Assembly: GCF_025490915.1 (NCBI RefSeq)
Contig: NZ_JANQBA010000015.1
Span: 1 to 64,000 of the forward strand
Origin: Lacticaseibacillus parakribbianus
GTDB taxonomy: Bacteria; Bacillota; Bacilli; Lactobacillales; Lactobacillaceae
Length of the DNA: 64,000 nt
Reading direction: 5' to 3'
This document shows, piece after piece, positions 37,429 through 49,695 of the stretch; the stretch's first letter is position 1; each line of letters starts with the position of its first letter. The position numbers were made by a program, and so were the translations under genes. The notes under the pieces are model-generated. The model saw nothing but the letters and a program-made list of their open reading frames with translations. It did no database searches and was not told the origin of the DNA.

Positions 37429-38373
37429 TCACACCGCCGGGGTCTGGGCCCCTTCGGCAATCTGGTTGAGCTTGCGCAGCCGGTGGTTGATGCCGGACTT
37501 GGAAATCGCGCCGCTGGGCACCATCTCCCCCAGCTCCTTGAGCGACACCTCGGGATGCGCCAGCCGAAGCACCGCGATTTCGCGCAGCTTCTCCGGCAGG
37601 GTCTCCAAGACCCCGTGATCCGCCAGGTACTGGATGTTTTCGATCGCGCGTTGGGCCGCGTCGATGGTCTTGTTCAGGTTCGCGTTCTCGCAGTTGACCA
37701 GCCGGTTGACCGAGTTGCGCATGTCGCGAACGATTCGCACGTCCTCGAACTTCAGCATCGCGTTGGTCGCGCCGATCAGCTGCAGGAAGTCGGCGATTTT
37801 CTCCGCCTCCTTGAGGTAGACGATGTAGCCGCTGCGCCGCTCGACGGTTCGCGCGTTGAGGTCGAAGTCGTTCATCATCTTGAGGATGCCGTCGTTGTGG
37901 TCCTGGTACAGGGAGTAAATCTCCAGGTGGTAGCGCGAGGTCTCGGGGTTGTTGACCGAGCCGCCGGCCAAAAAGGCGCCGCGCAAATACGAGCGTTCGC
38001 GCTGGTCCTCGTTGAGCACCTTGGGCGACACCGCGGTCTGAATCGCCATAGTGTCACCGGCCAAGATGTCGAGGTCTTCGAGCAGCGAGTTGACGCCGGT
38101 GGCCAGCCGCACCACGTACTGGTTGTTCTTCTTGAGCTTCATCTTGCGCCGCACGATCAGGTTGGCCTCGTGGTGGTAGAGTTGGCGAATCAGGCTGTAG
38201 ATGCGCCGGGCGATCGCCGGGTTTTCGGTCTGCACGTTCAAGACGAACTGGTAGTTTTGAATGCCGAGGCTGCCGTTCATGCGGATCAGGGCGGATAGCT
38301 CCGCTCGGGCATGCTCGGGGTGAACCTCGAGGCCGGTCAGCTCTTTTTTGACGAGACTGGCAAAACTGGCCAT
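37429..38373 (-). CDS. whiA: DNA-binding protein WhiA
   Basis: A 314-residue protein combining a LAGLIDADG-like N-terminal domain (about 1-210, [20 protein letters not shown]) with a C-terminal HTH ([35 protein letters not shown]). In Bacilli it influences cell division and chromosome segregation. It starts one base after the yvcK stop with GGAGGCGGTGAC. Last gene of rapZ-yvcK-whiA. Confidence 0.96.
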   Translation of the reverse strand: MASFASLVKKELTGLEVHPEHARAELSALIRMNGSLGIQNYQFVLNVQTENPAIARRIYSLIRQLYHHEANLIVRRKMKLKKNNQYVVRLATGVNSLLEDLDILAGDTMAIQTAVSPKVLNEDQRERSYLRGAFLAGGSVNNPETSRYHLEIYSLYQDHNDGILKMMNDFDLNARTVERRSGYIVYLKEAEKIADFLQLIGATNAMLKFEDVRIVRDMRNSVNRLVNCENANLNKTIDAAQRAIENIQYLADHGVLETLPEKLREIAVLRLAHPEVSLKELGEMVPSGAISKSGINHRLRKLNQIAEGAQTPAV

Positions 38374-38374
38374 G

Positions 38375-39409
38375 TCACCGCCTCCGTTTCTTCATCGTCC
38401 CCACCTGAAAAGCGAGGTTCATGATTTCTTGGGCGACCTTGTCGCCGTCGTGGAACACGCCTTCGTCGCGCAGGCGCAGGAAGTCGGCCGAGATCACCCG
38501 GCAGCCCATGTGGCGCAGCGCCTGGTAGTCGGACCGCACAGGGCCCAGGATCTCGTCGTACTTCTGGTGGTTCAGGTAATGCGCCGGCACCGGTGCGATG
38601 TTGACCAGCACGGTGTCGACGAAGTTGGCGCCGAGGTGGTCGTTGAGCACCTTGACGTGGTCGGCGTCGCTGAAGTGCTCGGTTTCGCCCTTTTGCGTCA
38701 TGATGTTGACGATGTAAATCACCTCGGCCCGGGTCTTCAGCACCGCCTCGCCGAGGTTCTTGATCATCAGGTTGGGCAGGATGCTGGTGAACAGGCTCCC
38801 GGGGCCGAGCACCACGACGTCGGCGGCCATGATCGCATCGATCACCTCGGGTACGGCGGCCGGGGCCTCACCAGTGGCGGTGTCGGTCACGAAGACGCGG
38901 GTGATGTTCTTGTCGGCGGCGGTGATCTCCGCCTCGCCGGCGAGGCTGGTGCCGTCGTCAAAATCGGCGTGAAGCGTCAGCGGCCGGTCGGCGGCGGGGT
39001 AAATGTGGCCGTCGACCTTCATCATCTGGGACAGCTGCTGCACGGCATCGAAGATCCCGCTGCGCATCTCGGACAAGGCCGCGATAATCAGGTTGCCGAT
39101 CGCGTGGCCGGCAAAAAAGGCGTCGCCGGAGCAAAAGCGGTACTGGAAGATGTCCAGGTACAGCTGCGGCAGGTCGGACAAGGCGACCAGCACGTTGCGA
39201 ATGTCACCGGGCGGGACGACGTTGATGTAGTTGCGAATCACGCCGCTTGAGCCGCCGTCGTCGGCCACCGTCACAATCGCGGTGACATCGGCATTTTGCT
39301 CGTGCAGGCTCTTGACGATCACCGGCAGGCCGGTGCCGCCACCGATCACGACCACCTTGGGGCGGCGGCCGCGAATCACGCGGATGGTGCGATCATTGTC
39401 TGCGGTCAT
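38375..39409 (-). CDS. yvcK: Gluconeogenesis factor YvcK
   Basis: A 344-residue cytoplasmic protein of the CofD-like family that binds UDP-sugars and helps control cell-wall precursor supply on gluconeogenic carbon. Motifs: [37 protein letters not shown], and [20 protein letters not shown]. It overlaps rapZ by four bases (ATGA) and abuts whiA. Confidence 0.96.
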   Translation of the reverse strand: MTADNDRTIRVIRGRRPKVVVIGGGTGLPVIVKSLHEQNADVTAIVTVADDGGSSGVIRNYINVVPPGDIRNVLVALSDLPQLYLDIFQYRFCSGDAFFAGHAIGNLIIAALSEMRSGIFDAVQQLSQMMKVDGHIYPAADRPLTLHADFDDGTSLAGEAEITAADKNITRVFVTDTATGEAPAAVPEVIDAIMAADVVVLGPGSLFTSILPNLMIKNLGEAVLKTRAEVIYIVNIMTQKGETEHFSDADHVKVLNDHLGANFVDTVLVNIAPVPAHYLNHQKYDEILGPVRSDYQALRHMGCRVISADFLRLRDEGVFHDGDKVAQEIMNLAFQVGTMKKRRR

Positions 39410-40290
39410 GAGCGGTTCACCGTCGCTTTGCGCTTATTGACGTCGCGGTGGGTGATGTCGACCGGGTAAGTCTTTGCGAAGGCCTTGCCGATGCGCTCGG
39501 CAAAGGCGACGCTGCGGTGCTGGCCGCCGGTGCAGCCGATCGCGATGGTGACGCTCGACTTGCCCTCCGCCTGGTACTGTGGCATCACGTCGGCCAAGAG
39601 CGTGTAGAACTCCTGGTAGAACTTCTCCGCGGCCGGCTGCTGCATCACGTAGTCGTACACCGGCTGATCCTTGCCGGTTTGGTTGCGGAACTCCGGCACG
39701 TAATACGGGTTGGGCAAAAACCGCACGTCCATCACGATGTCGGCGTCGATCGGCAGCCCGTACTTGAAGCCAAAGCTCATCACCTCCAGGTGGAAGGTCG
39801 GGTGATCCGTGGTTTTGAAGGTCAAAAACAGCTTCTCGCGCAGCTGGCGGGGGCTGAGGTTAGTGGTGTCGATCACCACCTGGGCGCGGTTTTTCAGCTC
39901 GGTGAGCAGGTTGCGCTCCTTGCGAATGCCGTCCATCAGCCGGCCCTCCATGGCCAGCGGGTGGCTGCGGCGGGTCTCCTTGTAGCGCGAGACCAGCTCG
40001 GCGTCGGTCGCGTCGAGAAACAGGATCTTGGTCGCGACTTTCTCGGCCTTGTCCAGGCCGGTCAGCATGTCGAGAATCTGGTCGTAAAAGGCGTGGGACC
40101 GCAGATCCACCACCAAGGCGACCTTGTCAATCTTGCCGCTTTCCTTCACCAGCTCCCAGAACTTGGGCAAAAGCGCCGGTGGCATGTTGTCGACGCAAAA
40201 GTAGCCGAGGTCTTCAAAAGACTGCATCGCCACGGTTTTGCCGGCGCCGGACATGCCGGTGATCACCACGAGGTTCAGGCTATCGCTCAT
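39406..40290 (-). CDS. rapZ: RNase adapter protein RapZ
   Basis: A 294-residue P-loop protein (YvcJ in Bacillus). Walker A GMSGAGKT is at 12-19; Walker B-like [13 protein letters not shown] and the C-terminal domain with [20 protein letters not shown] are present. It binds nucleotides; the glmZ-directed RNase role is known only in enterobacteria. First gene of the rapZ-yvcK-whiA operon. Ribosome site AAAGAAGGAATAGCG. Confidence 0.96.
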   Translation of the reverse strand: MSDSLNLVVITGMSGAGKTVAMQSFEDLGYFCVDNMPPALLPKFWELVKESGKIDKVALVVDLRSHAFYDQILDMLTGLDKAEKVATKILFLDATDAELVSRYKETRRSHPLAMEGRLMDGIRKERNLLTELKNRAQVVIDTTNLSPRQLREKLFLTFKTTDHPTFHLEVMSFGFKYGLPIDADIVMDVRFLPNPYYVPEFRNQTGKDQPVYDYVMQQPAAEKFYQEFYTLLADVMPQYQAEGKSSVTIAIGCTGGQHRSVAFAERIGKAFAKTYPVDITHRDVNKRKATVNRS

Positions 40291-40335
40291 CGCTATTCCT
40301 TCTTTCGTCAGGCCAAGCCTGCGTTTAATAATTCA

Positions 40336-40344
40336 ATTATAACA
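40336..40344 (-). promoter_or_regulatory. rapZ operon promoter (extended -10)
   Basis: TGTTATAAT on the minus strand, 45 bases upstream of the rapZ start. The -35 (TGGGAA) is poor, as usual for extended -10 promoters. Confidence 0.6.
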
Positions 40345-40439
40345 TGCCGGGCGTGTCATTCCCAGCCACTGCCCCCGTCCCGCGCAAATTCTAGCCGCGG
40401 TCGGCCTGCCACCACGCCCCGCCCCGGCGACCGCCGCAC

Positions 40440-40465
40440 AAAAAAACGAGCCCTCAACAGGCTCG
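40440..40465 (-). terminator. Terminator of the HdeD-like gene
   Basis: CGAGCC/GGCTCG stem followed by a T-run on the minus strand. Confidence 0.85.
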
Positions 40466-40483
40466 CGTGGCCGCCCCGGACCG

Positions 40484-41026
40484 CTACAGCTGGCGCCGGG
40501 CGAAGGCCGTGATAATCGCGTTGAGGCCGAATAGCACGAAGGCGATGGCCAGAAGCGACACCATGCCGACGGCCGACACCACCGGCTGCATCAACAGCAG
40601 CACCCCGACGGCCACCGTGAACAGGTCCAAGAGCAGGTCCAAAATCACCCAGCCCATCCCGGCCTGGCGCAGGTGGCCGACGTTGAACAGATTGGCGATC
40701 GCGTCGACCAGGAACCACGCCGCAAACAGGTAGGACAAGGTTAAGGCCGCCGTGACCAGGTTGAACAGGAACACGACGCCCAGGCCGATGTCCAAGACGC
40801 CGGCCAGAAGCGACAGCCACGACTTTTTGCCGGTGTACTCGCGCAGCTTGTTGAACCCGGCGAGCGTCGCGATGCCGCGGATAATCGCGATGATCGCGAA
40901 GATGAAGGTCAGCGTCAACAGCGTCGCACCGGGATTGCGGAACATCACCACCGCCGCGATAATCAGGGCGATGCCGGTAATGAATTCGCCCCAGTCAAAA
41001 CCAAAATGTGCTTGTCGATTGAACAT
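40484..41026 (-). CDS. HdeD/DUF308-family membrane protein
   Basis: A 180-residue protein with about six hydrophobic segments (FITGIALIIAAVVMF, LLTLTFIFAIIAIIRGIATL, LLAGVLDIGLGVVFLFNLVT, LDLLLDLFTVAVGVLLLM). The pattern matches HdeD, linked to acid resistance in enterobacteria; in lactobacilli the role is unknown. Ribosome site GTGAGAGA is moderate. It has its own terminator and a terminator upstream, so it is a single-gene unit. Confidence 0.87.
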   Translation of the reverse strand: MFNRQAHFGFDWGEFITGIALIIAAVVMFRNPGATLLTLTFIFAIIAIIRGIATLAGFNKLREYTGKKSWLSLLAGVLDIGLGVVFLFNLVTAALTLSYLFAAWFLVDAIANLFNVGHLRQAGMGWVILDLLLDLFTVAVGVLLLMQPVVSAVGMVSLLAIAFVLFGLNAIITAFARRQL

Positions 41027-41080
41027 TCTCTCACCACTTTCTTGCCCTTATTGTACTGGCCTGGCCGACCCGACACAAGC

Positions 41081-41109
41081 AAAACCCGTCGCGGTTGGGC
41101 GACGGGTTT
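41081..41109 (-). terminator. Probable uvrA terminator
   Basis: AAACCCGTCGC/GCGACGGGTTT stem followed by TTTTGC on the minus strand, 240 bases past the uvrA stop codon. Confidence 0.75.
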
Positions 41110-41113
41110 GGCG

Positions 41114-41349
41114 GTGCCGGGCGTTATTGATTCGCTCGCCGCGCTGGCGCGACGTTGGCGCCGCACCACCGCGCGAGCCGGCGGCCGGCGGTGTGGCGGG
41201 GCCCAGGGAGCGGCGGGGCTGGCGAGGCGGCCCTGCGGCGGTCAGCGGGGCAATTCGCGCGGCGCGGCGTTAGGCCCCCCGGTGCGAACACCGGCGGCCG
41301 CGAAGCGGGCATTGGCGCGAGCGGCGGCCGGTTGACCCCGGTGCCGCCG
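41114..41349. other. GC-extreme intergenic stretch
   Basis: The bases between the uvrA stop and the terminator are almost entirely G and C, with many short inverted repeats (GGCGCC, GCCGGC, CCGGCGG). No frame has gene-like features or a ribosome site. It would be the 3' untranslated part of the uvrBA mRNA. Confidence 0.6.
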
Positions 41350-44208
41350 TTATTTTTCGGCCGCGGCCGCCGCGGTGCGAGCCGCGTCGCGCTCGAGGAT
41401 TGGGCGTAGGTAGATGCCGGTGTAGCTCTTGGTGTTTTGGGCGATGGTCTCCGGGGTGCCGGTGGCGATCACCGTGCCGCCGCCGTCGCCGCCTTCCGGT
41501 CCCAGGTCGATCAGCCAGTCGGCGGTCTTGATCACGTCCAAGTTGTGCTCGATCACAAGCACCGTGTTGCCCTCGTCGACCAGGCGCTGCAAGACGCCCA
41601 GCAGCCGGCGGATGTCGTCGGTGTGCAGGCCGGTGGTCGGCTCGTCGAGGATGTAGAAGTTCTTGCCGGTCGAGAGCTTTTGCAGCTCGGAGGCGAGCTT
41701 CATGCGCTGGGCCTCGCCGCCGGACAGCGTGGTGGCGCTTTGGCCCATGGTGACGTAGCCCAGGCCGACGTCGACGATGGTCTGGAGCTTCCGCGCGATT
41801 TTGGGAATCGGGGCGAAGAACTTGACTGCCTCGTCAACGGTCATGTCGAGGATCTCCGCGATGTTTTTGCCCTTGTAGGTGACCTCGAGGGTCTCGGAGT
41901 TGTAGCGCTTGCCGTGGCAGACCTCGCACGGCACGTAGACGTCGGGCAGGAAGTTCATCTCGATTTTGATGATGCCGTCGCCCTTGCAGTTCTCGCAGCG
42001 GCCGCCCTTGACGTTGAAGGAAAAACGCCCCTGCGAGTAGCCGCGCAGCTTGGCCTCTTGGGTCTGGGCCATCAAGGCGCGGATGTCGTTGAACACGCCG
42101 GTGTAGGTCGCCGGGTTGCTCCGCGGGGTGCGGCCGATCGGGCTTTGGTCGATATCGACCAGCTTTTCAATCTGGTCGTAGCCCTCGATGCGGTCGTAGG
42201 CGCCGGGTTTTTCGGAGTTGCGGTAGAGCTTTTGGGCCAGCACCCGCTTGAGGATGCCGTTGACCAGCGTCGACTTGCCCGAGCCGGACACGCCCGTGAC
42301 GGCGATGAACTTGCCCAGGGGGAATTCGACGTCGATGTGCTTGAGGTTGTTGGCCGCGGCCCCAAAGAGGCGGATCGATTCGCCGTTCCCGGCGCGGCGC
42401 TTGGTCGGCACCGGAATGAACTTCTTGCCGGCCAAGTACTGCCCGGTCAAAGACTTCGCCGAGCGCATCACCTGCTTGGGGGTGCCGGCGGCCATGATGC
42501 GACCGCCGTTGTCGCCGGCGCCGGGGCCGACGTCGACCAGGTAGTCGGCGGCGAGCATCGTGTCCTCGTCGTGCTCGACCACGATCAGCGTGTTGCCCAG
42601 GTCGCGCATTTTCTTCAGCGAGCGAATCAGCCGGTCGTTGTCGCGCTGGTGCAGGCCGATCGACGGCTCGTCGAGGATGTACATCACCCCAGACAAGTTG
42701 GAGCCGATCTGCGTGGCCAGCCGGATGCGCTGCGCCTCCCCGCCGGACAGGGTGCCGGCGGCGCGGCTCAGGGTCAGGTAATCCAGGCCGACGTTTTTGA
42801 GGAAGGTCAGGCGGTCGGCGACCTCCTTGACGATCGGCTGGGCGATCACCTTCTCGTTGTCAGACAGCGTGATGCCTTGGTAAAACGGCAGCGCGTCCTT
42901 AATCGACATGTCGGAGGCCTCCGCGATGTCGTGGCCCTCGACCTTGACGGCCAGGGCCTGGCGGTTCAGCCGCTTGCCGTGGCAAACCGGGCAGACCAAG
43001 GCGGTCATGTACTGGCGCATCTGATCGGAGCCGAACGCGTAGTTATTAGAGTGGTAACGCCGCTCGACGTTGTTGAGCACCCCTTCGAACGGGACGTCTT
43101 GGTCCTTGACGCCGCCGAAGTCGCTGTGGCTGTGGAAGTGAAAGACCTTGCCGTGGCTGCCGTTCAAAATGATGTCTTGCTGGCGTTCGGTCAGCTTGCC
43201 GAAGGGCTTGTCCATCGGCACCTTGAAGGCCTTGGCCGCCTGCTCCAGCATCGACGGGTAGTAGACAGACGTGGCCGACGACCAAGGCGCAATCGCCCCT
43301 TCCGCCAGCGTCTTGTCGCGGTCCGGCACCACCAAGTCGACGTCGACCGTCAGCTTTTGGCCCAGGCCGTCGCACTCCGGGCAGGCCCCGAACGGCGCGT
43401 TGAAGGAGAACAGGCGCGGCTCCAAGACCCCGATGGTGAAGCCGCACAGTGGACAGGCGAAGTGCTCGGAGAACACGAGGGGATCTGAACCGATCACGTC
43501 GACGGTGGCGTAACCCTCGGCCAGGCGCAGCGCCGCTTCGAACGAGTCGAACAGGCGCGAGCGGACCTCGGGCTTGGTCACGATGCGGTCGATCACGATG
43601 TCGATGTCGTGGAATTTGTTTTTGTCCAGCTCCAGGTCGGCGGTCGCGTCCATCACCTCACCGTCGACGCGCATCCGCACGTAACCCTCCCGGACGATCT
43701 TCTCCAAGACCTTCTTGTGGCTGCCCTTCTTGTGGCGAACAATCGGGCTGAGAATCTGGATGCGGGTCTTGTCCGGGAGCTTTTGGACCCGGTCGACCAT
43801 CTGCTCGACGCTTTGGGACACGATCGGGGTGCCGTCGTTGGGGCAGATCGGGTGGCCGATCCGCGCCCACAGCAGGCGCAGGTAGTCGTTGATCTCGGTG
43901 ACCGTGCCGACCGTACTGCGCGGGTTCTTGCTGGTGGTTTTTTGGTCGATCGAAATGGCGGGGCTCAGCCCGTCAATCGAGTCGACATCTGGCTTGTCCA
44001 TCTGGCCCAGAAACTGCCGGGCATACGCCGACAGGCTCTCGACGTAGCGGCGCTGGCCTTCAGCGTAAAGCGTGTCGAAGGCCAGGCTGGACTTACCGGA
44101 GCCGGACAGGCCGGTCATCACGACCAGCTTGTTTCGGGGAATCGTCACGTCGACGTTCTTCAGGTTATGCGCCCGGGCGCCGTGAATCACAATTTTGTCG
44201 TTTGCCAT
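41350..44208 (-). CDS. uvrA: Excinuclease ABC subunit A
   Basis: A 952-residue DNA-damage recognition ATPase of nucleotide-excision repair. It has two ABC modules, with Walker [21 protein letters not shown] near the N-terminus and [13 protein letters not shown] in the second half, two signature motifs ([28 protein letters not shown]), and zinc-finger cysteine pairs ([26 protein letters not shown]). It starts four bases after uvrB with a weak ribosome site, suggesting coupling. Confidence 0.98.
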   Translation of the reverse strand: MANDKIVIHGARAHNLKNVDVTIPRNKLVVMTGLSGSGKSSLAFDTLYAEGQRRYVESLSAYARQFLGQMDKPDVDSIDGLSPAISIDQKTTSKNPRSTVGTVTEINDYLRLLWARIGHPICPNDGTPIVSQSVEQMVDRVQKLPDKTRIQILSPIVRHKKGSHKKVLEKIVREGYVRMRVDGEVMDATADLELDKNKFHDIDIVIDRIVTKPEVRSRLFDSFEAALRLAEGYATVDVIGSDPLVFSEHFACPLCGFTIGVLEPRLFSFNAPFGACPECDGLGQKLTVDVDLVVPDRDKTLAEGAIAPWSSATSVYYPSMLEQAAKAFKVPMDKPFGKLTERQQDIILNGSHGKVFHFHSHSDFGGVKDQDVPFEGVLNNVERRYHSNNYAFGSDQMRQYMTALVCPVCHGKRLNRQALAVKVEGHDIAEASDMSIKDALPFYQGITLSDNEKVIAQPIVKEVADRLTFLKNVGLDYLTLSRAAGTLSGGEAQRIRLATQIGSNLSGVMYILDEPSIGLHQRDNDRLIRSLKKMRDLGNTLIVVEHDEDTMLAADYLVDVGPGAGDNGGRIMAAGTPKQVMRSAKSLTGQYLAGKKFIPVPTKRRAGNGESIRLFGAAANNLKHIDVEFPLGKFIAVTGVSGSGKSTLVNGILKRVLAQKLYRNSEKPGAYDRIEGYDQIEKLVDIDQSPIGRTPRSNPATYTGVFNDIRALMAQTQEAKLRGYSQGRFSFNVKGGRCENCKGDGIIKIEMNFLPDVYVPCEVCHGKRYNSETLEVTYKGKNIAEILDMTVDEAVKFFAPIPKIARKLQTIVDVGLGYVTMGQSATTLSGGEAQRMKLASELQKLSTGKNFYILDEPTTGLHTDDIRRLLGVLQRLVDEGNTVLVIEHNLDVIKTADWLIDLGPEGGDGGGTVIATGTPETIAQNTKSYTGIYLRPILERDAARTAAAAAEK

Positions 44209-44212
44209 TTGT

Positions 44213-46222
<2,010 letters not shown>

Positions 46223-46310
46223 TGCGATTCCTCCCGTACCCAAGATTGTGGCGCCGTGTTTGACGCGATAAAAAAGTCGGAACCGAAATTCCAACTTCTG
46301 ACTGGTACTT

Positions 46311-46336
46311 ATTATAGCATAGCGAACATACTTTCG
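46311..46336 (-). promoter_or_regulatory. uvrB promoter with LexA/DinR-like SOS box
   Basis: Extended -10 TGCTATAAT on the minus strand (TATAAT at 46311-46316). CGAACATACTTTCG (46323-46336) covers the -35 region and matches the Gram-positive SOS consensus CGAACRNRYGTTYG with one mismatch. Confidence 0.7.
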
Positions 46337-46463
46337 CGACCCGTTTCGGCGGCCGCGGCGGCGGCCCAGTTACCGGCCCGGTAACCGCTCAGTTGCGCCC
46401 GGCGATCGCTTGGCCGCCACCGCGCAGCTGCCCCACCGCGCCGGTCGCACCGGCGCCGCTAGG

Positions 46464-47099
46464 CTACTGCTTGTCCATGATCGCGCGGGTCAGCTTGGTC
46501 AGCATGTCGCGGTCGGCGAACTCCTCGTTGAGCATGTCCGGCAGAATGTCCTTGAGGAAGTACTGAACGCAAGGCCGCGAAGCAAAGGACATGATCACCG
46601 CCAGGCTTTCGGTGTAGATGCTGACGAAGACCCGCTCCGGGTTGCCCTTCTCGATTTCACCGAAGGATTCGTACAGCAGATCGACCTTGTCGGCGATGCT
46701 CAAAATCTCGCCTTCCAGCGTGTTGTCCTTGCCTTCGGACAGGCGCCGCCGGTAGGCCTCTTGGAACTCGGCGGGGATTTCGTTTTGGATGAAGTTTTCC
46801 GTCAGGGATTCCTCGACGTCGGCCAGCATCGCGCGAAGCGCCGGCGTGGCGTACTTGACCGGGGTCTTGATGTCGCCGATGAAGCGTTCGGTGTAGTCGT
46901 GGTTCAGCGCCTTTTCGTACAGGCGCTGCCAGTTGACCGTGTTGCCGGCGTTCTCCTCGATGTCACCCAGCAGCTGGGCGATTTCGGCGACCTTGAAGCT
47001 GTGGGCCGCCACGCTGTGCTCCGCGTACTTGAAAAATCCCGGCGCCCGGCGCAGCGTCTCTAAGTTGTTGAGTCCCTGAATGAACTGGTGCATCCCCAT
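46464..47099 (-). CDS. HD-domain phosphohydrolase (YfbR-like)
   Basis: A 211-residue metal-dependent hydrolase. H33 (EHSVAAHSFKVAEIAQLL), H67-D68 (LNHDYTERFIGD) and a later aspartate (SIADKVDLL) are the HD metal ligands. Related proteins dephosphorylate 5'-deoxynucleotides; the activity here is inferred. Ribosome site AGGAGG nine bases before ATG 47099; an ATG two codons later is possible. Lies upstream of uvrB on the same strand, separated by a GC-rich gap and the SOS promoter. Confidence 0.88.
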   Translation of the reverse strand: MGMHQFIQGLNNLETLRRAPGFFKYAEHSVAAHSFKVAEIAQLLGDIEENAGNTVNWQRLYEKALNHDYTERFIGDIKTPVKYATPALRAMLADVEESLTENFIQNEIPAEFQEAYRRRLSEGKDNTLEGEILSIADKVDLLYESFGEIEKGNPERVFVSIYTESLAVIMSFASRPCVQYFLKDILPDMLNEEFADRDMLTKLTRAIMDKQ

Positions 47100-47241
47100 G
47101 TCTTGTAGCCTCCTAGGTAAATTTTTACTATGCTATCACCAACCGGCCGCCGATGCAAGTGAGAATTGCTGACAAAATGCCTTGCAACCACCGCCGACCT
47201 TGGTTAAGCTCGACGTAATCACGCAAAAAGGAAGTCACGCC

Positions 47242-47739
47242 ATGCCAGCCTTTACCCTTGCCACCACCGCCGACCTGCCGGCGATCGTCGCCATTTACAA
47301 CGCCGCGATTCCCGGCCGCCTCGCCACCGCCGACCTCGAGCCGGTGACCGTGGCCGCCAAAACCGCCTGGTTCGCCCAGTTCAACGCCGAACGCCGCCCA
47401 CTCTGGCTGATTCACGACGGCCCCGACCTGGCCGGCTGGGTCAGCCTGGAGAACTTCTACGGGCGGCCGGCTTACGCCCACACCGCGGAGATCAGCATCT
47501 ACCTGGACCCGGCCTTTCAGCACCGCCACCTCGGCCAGGCGGCGCTGGATTTCGTCTTCGCCCAGCTCAAGCGGCTGGACCTTGACACCATCGTCGCCTT
47601 CGTGTTCCACCACAACCAAGCGAGCCAGGGCCTGTTTGCCCGCAACGGCTTTGCCACCTGGGGCCACCTGCCTGAGGTCGCCTTGATGGACGGGGTGCGA
47701 CGCGACCTGGACATCTTGGGTCGCCGCTTCAATGCCTAA
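47242..47739 (+). CDS. GNAT acetyltransferase, phosphinothricin/methionine-sulfoximine type
   Basis: A 165-residue acetyltransferase that starts MPAFTLATTADLPAIVAIYN and has the Pat/YwnH-type segments AEISIYLDPAFQHRHLGQAALDFVF and FHHNQASQGLFARNGFATWG. Family members acetylate amino acids or their analogues; the natural substrate is unclear. Start ATG 47242 with AAAAAGGAAGTC. Convergent with pgm across a bidirectional terminator. Confidence 0.88.
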   Translation: MPAFTLATTADLPAIVAIYNAAIPGRLATADLEPVTVAAKTAWFAQFNAERRPLWLIHDGPDLAGWVSLENFYGRPAYAHTAEISIYLDPAFQHRHLGQAALDFVFAQLKRLDLDTIVAFVFHHNQASQGLFARNGFATWGHLPEVALMDGVRRDLDILGRRFNA

Positions 47740-47767
47740 AAAAAATCACCCCGCGGGGTGATTTTTT
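47739..47767. terminator. Bidirectional terminator
   Basis: AAAAAATCACCCC/GGGGTGATTTTTT between convergent genes. Confidence 0.93.
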
Positions 47768-47778
47768 AGTGGTGTGAC

Positions 47779-49503
47779 TTATTCCTGACGAAAGGCGGTC
47801 AGCGCGGCCTCAAAGTCGGCGAGCTTCTGCTCGGCCGCCGCCTTGTGTTCGGCGCTGGTGCCGACGTAAAACTTCACCTTAGGCTCGGTGCCGGACGGCC
47901 GAATGGCGATCCAGGTGCCGTCTTGCAGCACGTACTTCAAGACGTCGGACACCGGCATGTCGATCGCCTGCTTGGTGCCGTCGGCCTTGGTCGTGGTCTG
48001 GGCCTTGTAGTCTTGAACCTCGGCCACGGCGACACCGGCGAAGTCTTTGGGCTGGTGCTCGCGGAACTTGGTCATCAACGCGGCCATCTGCGCCGCGCCA
48101 TCGACGCCTTCAAAGTCGACCCCCACCGTCTTTTCGGCGAAGTAGCCGTACTTTTGGTAAAGCGCCTGGATGCCGTCCCACAGGGTCATGTTGCGGCTCT
48201 TGTAGTAGGCCGCGACCTCGGCGAGCAGCACGGTGGACTGAATCGCGTCCTTGTCCCGCACGAACGGCTTGATCAAGTAGCCGTAGCTCTCCTCGAAGCC
48301 GAACAGGAACTCGTGGCTGCCGGTTTCCTCGTACTGCTTGATCTGATCGCCGATGAACTTGAAGCCGGTTTCGACGTTGATCATCGCGACGCCGTAGTCC
48401 TTGGCGATCGCCGTGGCCAGCTCGGTGGAGACGATAGACTTGACCACCGCCCCGTTGCGCGGCAAGGTGCCGGCCGCCCGCCGCGCCTCCAAAATGTAGT
48501 GGAGCAAGAGGCTGGCAATCTGGTTACCGGTCAACAGCTGGTAGTGATCGCCGGTCCACACCGCGGTGCCCAGCCGGTCGGCGTCGGGGTCCGTAGCGAT
48601 CAAGACGTCGGCCTGGCTCTTTTTGCCCAGCGCGATGGCCATGTCAAAGGCCTGCGCGAATTCCGGGTTCGGGAACGGCACGGTGGCGAACTCTGGGTCG
48701 GCCACTGCCTGCTTGGCCACCAGCTGGAAGTTGGCGAAGCCGGCGTTACGCAGCACCATCTGGGCCGGGATGCGGCCGGTGCCGTGAAGCGGGGTGTACA
48801 CCAGGCTCATGTCCTTGCCGGTGGTGGCGATCAGGTCGTGGTTGATGGTGACCGTGGCGACCTGGGCGTAGTAGGCCTCATCGACGTCTTCGCCAATCGG
48901 GGTCAACAGCTTCTGGCGGCGCAGCTCGTGGACGTCCAGCGCCTTGATGGCGAACAGATCGGTCACTGACCGGACGTACTCGGTGATGCGGTCGGATTCC
49001 TCCGGCGGCATCTGGCCGCCATCCGGCCCGTAGATCTTGTAGCCGTTATAGGCCTTCGGGTTGTGGCTGGCCGTGATCATGATGCCGGCGTAAGTCTTGA
49101 GGTACCGCACCGCAAAGGACAGCTCCGGCGTCGGGCGCAGGCTGTCGAACACGAAGCTGGGAATGCCATGCGCCCCCAAGACCCCGGCCGCCTCTTGGGC
49201 GAACGCGGTGCTTTCGTAGCGCGAGTCAAAACTGATCGCCACGCCGGCCTGCTTTTGCGCCGCCGGCAAGGTGTCCATGAACCGGGCCAGCCCCTCGGTC
49301 GCCTGCCGCACCGTGTACAGGTTGATGCGTCCGATACCGGCCCCGATGATGCCGCGCATGCCCGCGGTCCCAAAGGCCATCGGGGCGGAGAAGGCGGCCT
49401 CTTGAGTCTCGGGGTCGTCAGCCATCGCCAGCACCTCTTGCCTCATTCGTGGGTCGATGCCCGTCGCGTCTGCCCAGACAGCGTAGTTCTCTTTGTAACC
49501 CAT
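47779..49503 (-). CDS. pgm: Alpha-phosphoglucomutase
   Basis: A 574-residue phosphohexomutase linking glucose 6-phosphate and glucose 1-phosphate for UDP-glucose and cell-wall sugar synthesis. The phospho-serine S146 is in TASHNPKAYNGYK, the metal loop is ATDPDADRLG, the sugar loop GFEESYGYL and the phosphate-binding C-terminal loop IRPSGTEPKVKFY. Ribosome site AGGAGTTGAG. Preceded by its own promoter; the second non-coding element lies further upstream. Confidence 0.97.
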   Translation of the reverse strand: MGYKENYAVWADATGIDPRMRQEVLAMADDPETQEAAFSAPMAFGTAGMRGIIGAGIGRINLYTVRQATEGLARFMDTLPAAQKQAGVAISFDSRYESTAFAQEAAGVLGAHGIPSFVFDSLRPTPELSFAVRYLKTYAGIMITASHNPKAYNGYKIYGPDGGQMPPEESDRITEYVRSVTDLFAIKALDVHELRRQKLLTPIGEDVDEAYYAQVATVTINHDLIATTGKDMSLVYTPLHGTGRIPAQMVLRNAGFANFQLVAKQAVADPEFATVPFPNPEFAQAFDMAIALGKKSQADVLIATDPDADRLGTAVWTGDHYQLLTGNQIASLLLHYILEARRAAGTLPRNGAVVKSIVSTELATAIAKDYGVAMINVETGFKFIGDQIKQYEETGSHEFLFGFEESYGYLIKPFVRDKDAIQSTVLLAEVAAYYKSRNMTLWDGIQALYQKYGYFAEKTVGVDFEGVDGAAQMAALMTKFREHQPKDFAGVAVAEVQDYKAQTTTKADGTKQAIDMPVSDVLKYVLQDGTWIAIRPSGTEPKVKFYVGTSAEHKAAAEQKLADFEAALTAFRQE

Positions 49504-49558
49504 AAGCTCAACTCCTATTCATTGTCGTGCCGGTGCCACCACCGGTCATCTCGCTTAG

Positions 49559-49586
49559 ATTATCTCACTTGAGAAAGACCAGTCAA
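49559..49586 (-). promoter_or_regulatory. pgm promoter
   Basis: TTGACT (49581-49586), 16-base spacer, GATAAT (49559-49564) on the minus strand. The bases 49587-49695 beyond it hold nothing else I can name. Confidence 0.65.
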
Positions 49587-49695
49587 CAAATAAGCGCGAT
49601 TCTCACCAAGGTTTCGCCGGCCGCTTGCGGCTTGACGGTGGCTTCAGACACTGGGTAGACCAATACTGACCCGCCAGCCCCGGCGAGCGCCCCGC

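Noticed and set aside
41437-43488. 683-codon open frame opposite uvrA
   Set aside because: Antisense shadow produced by GC-rich codon bias; no start signal.
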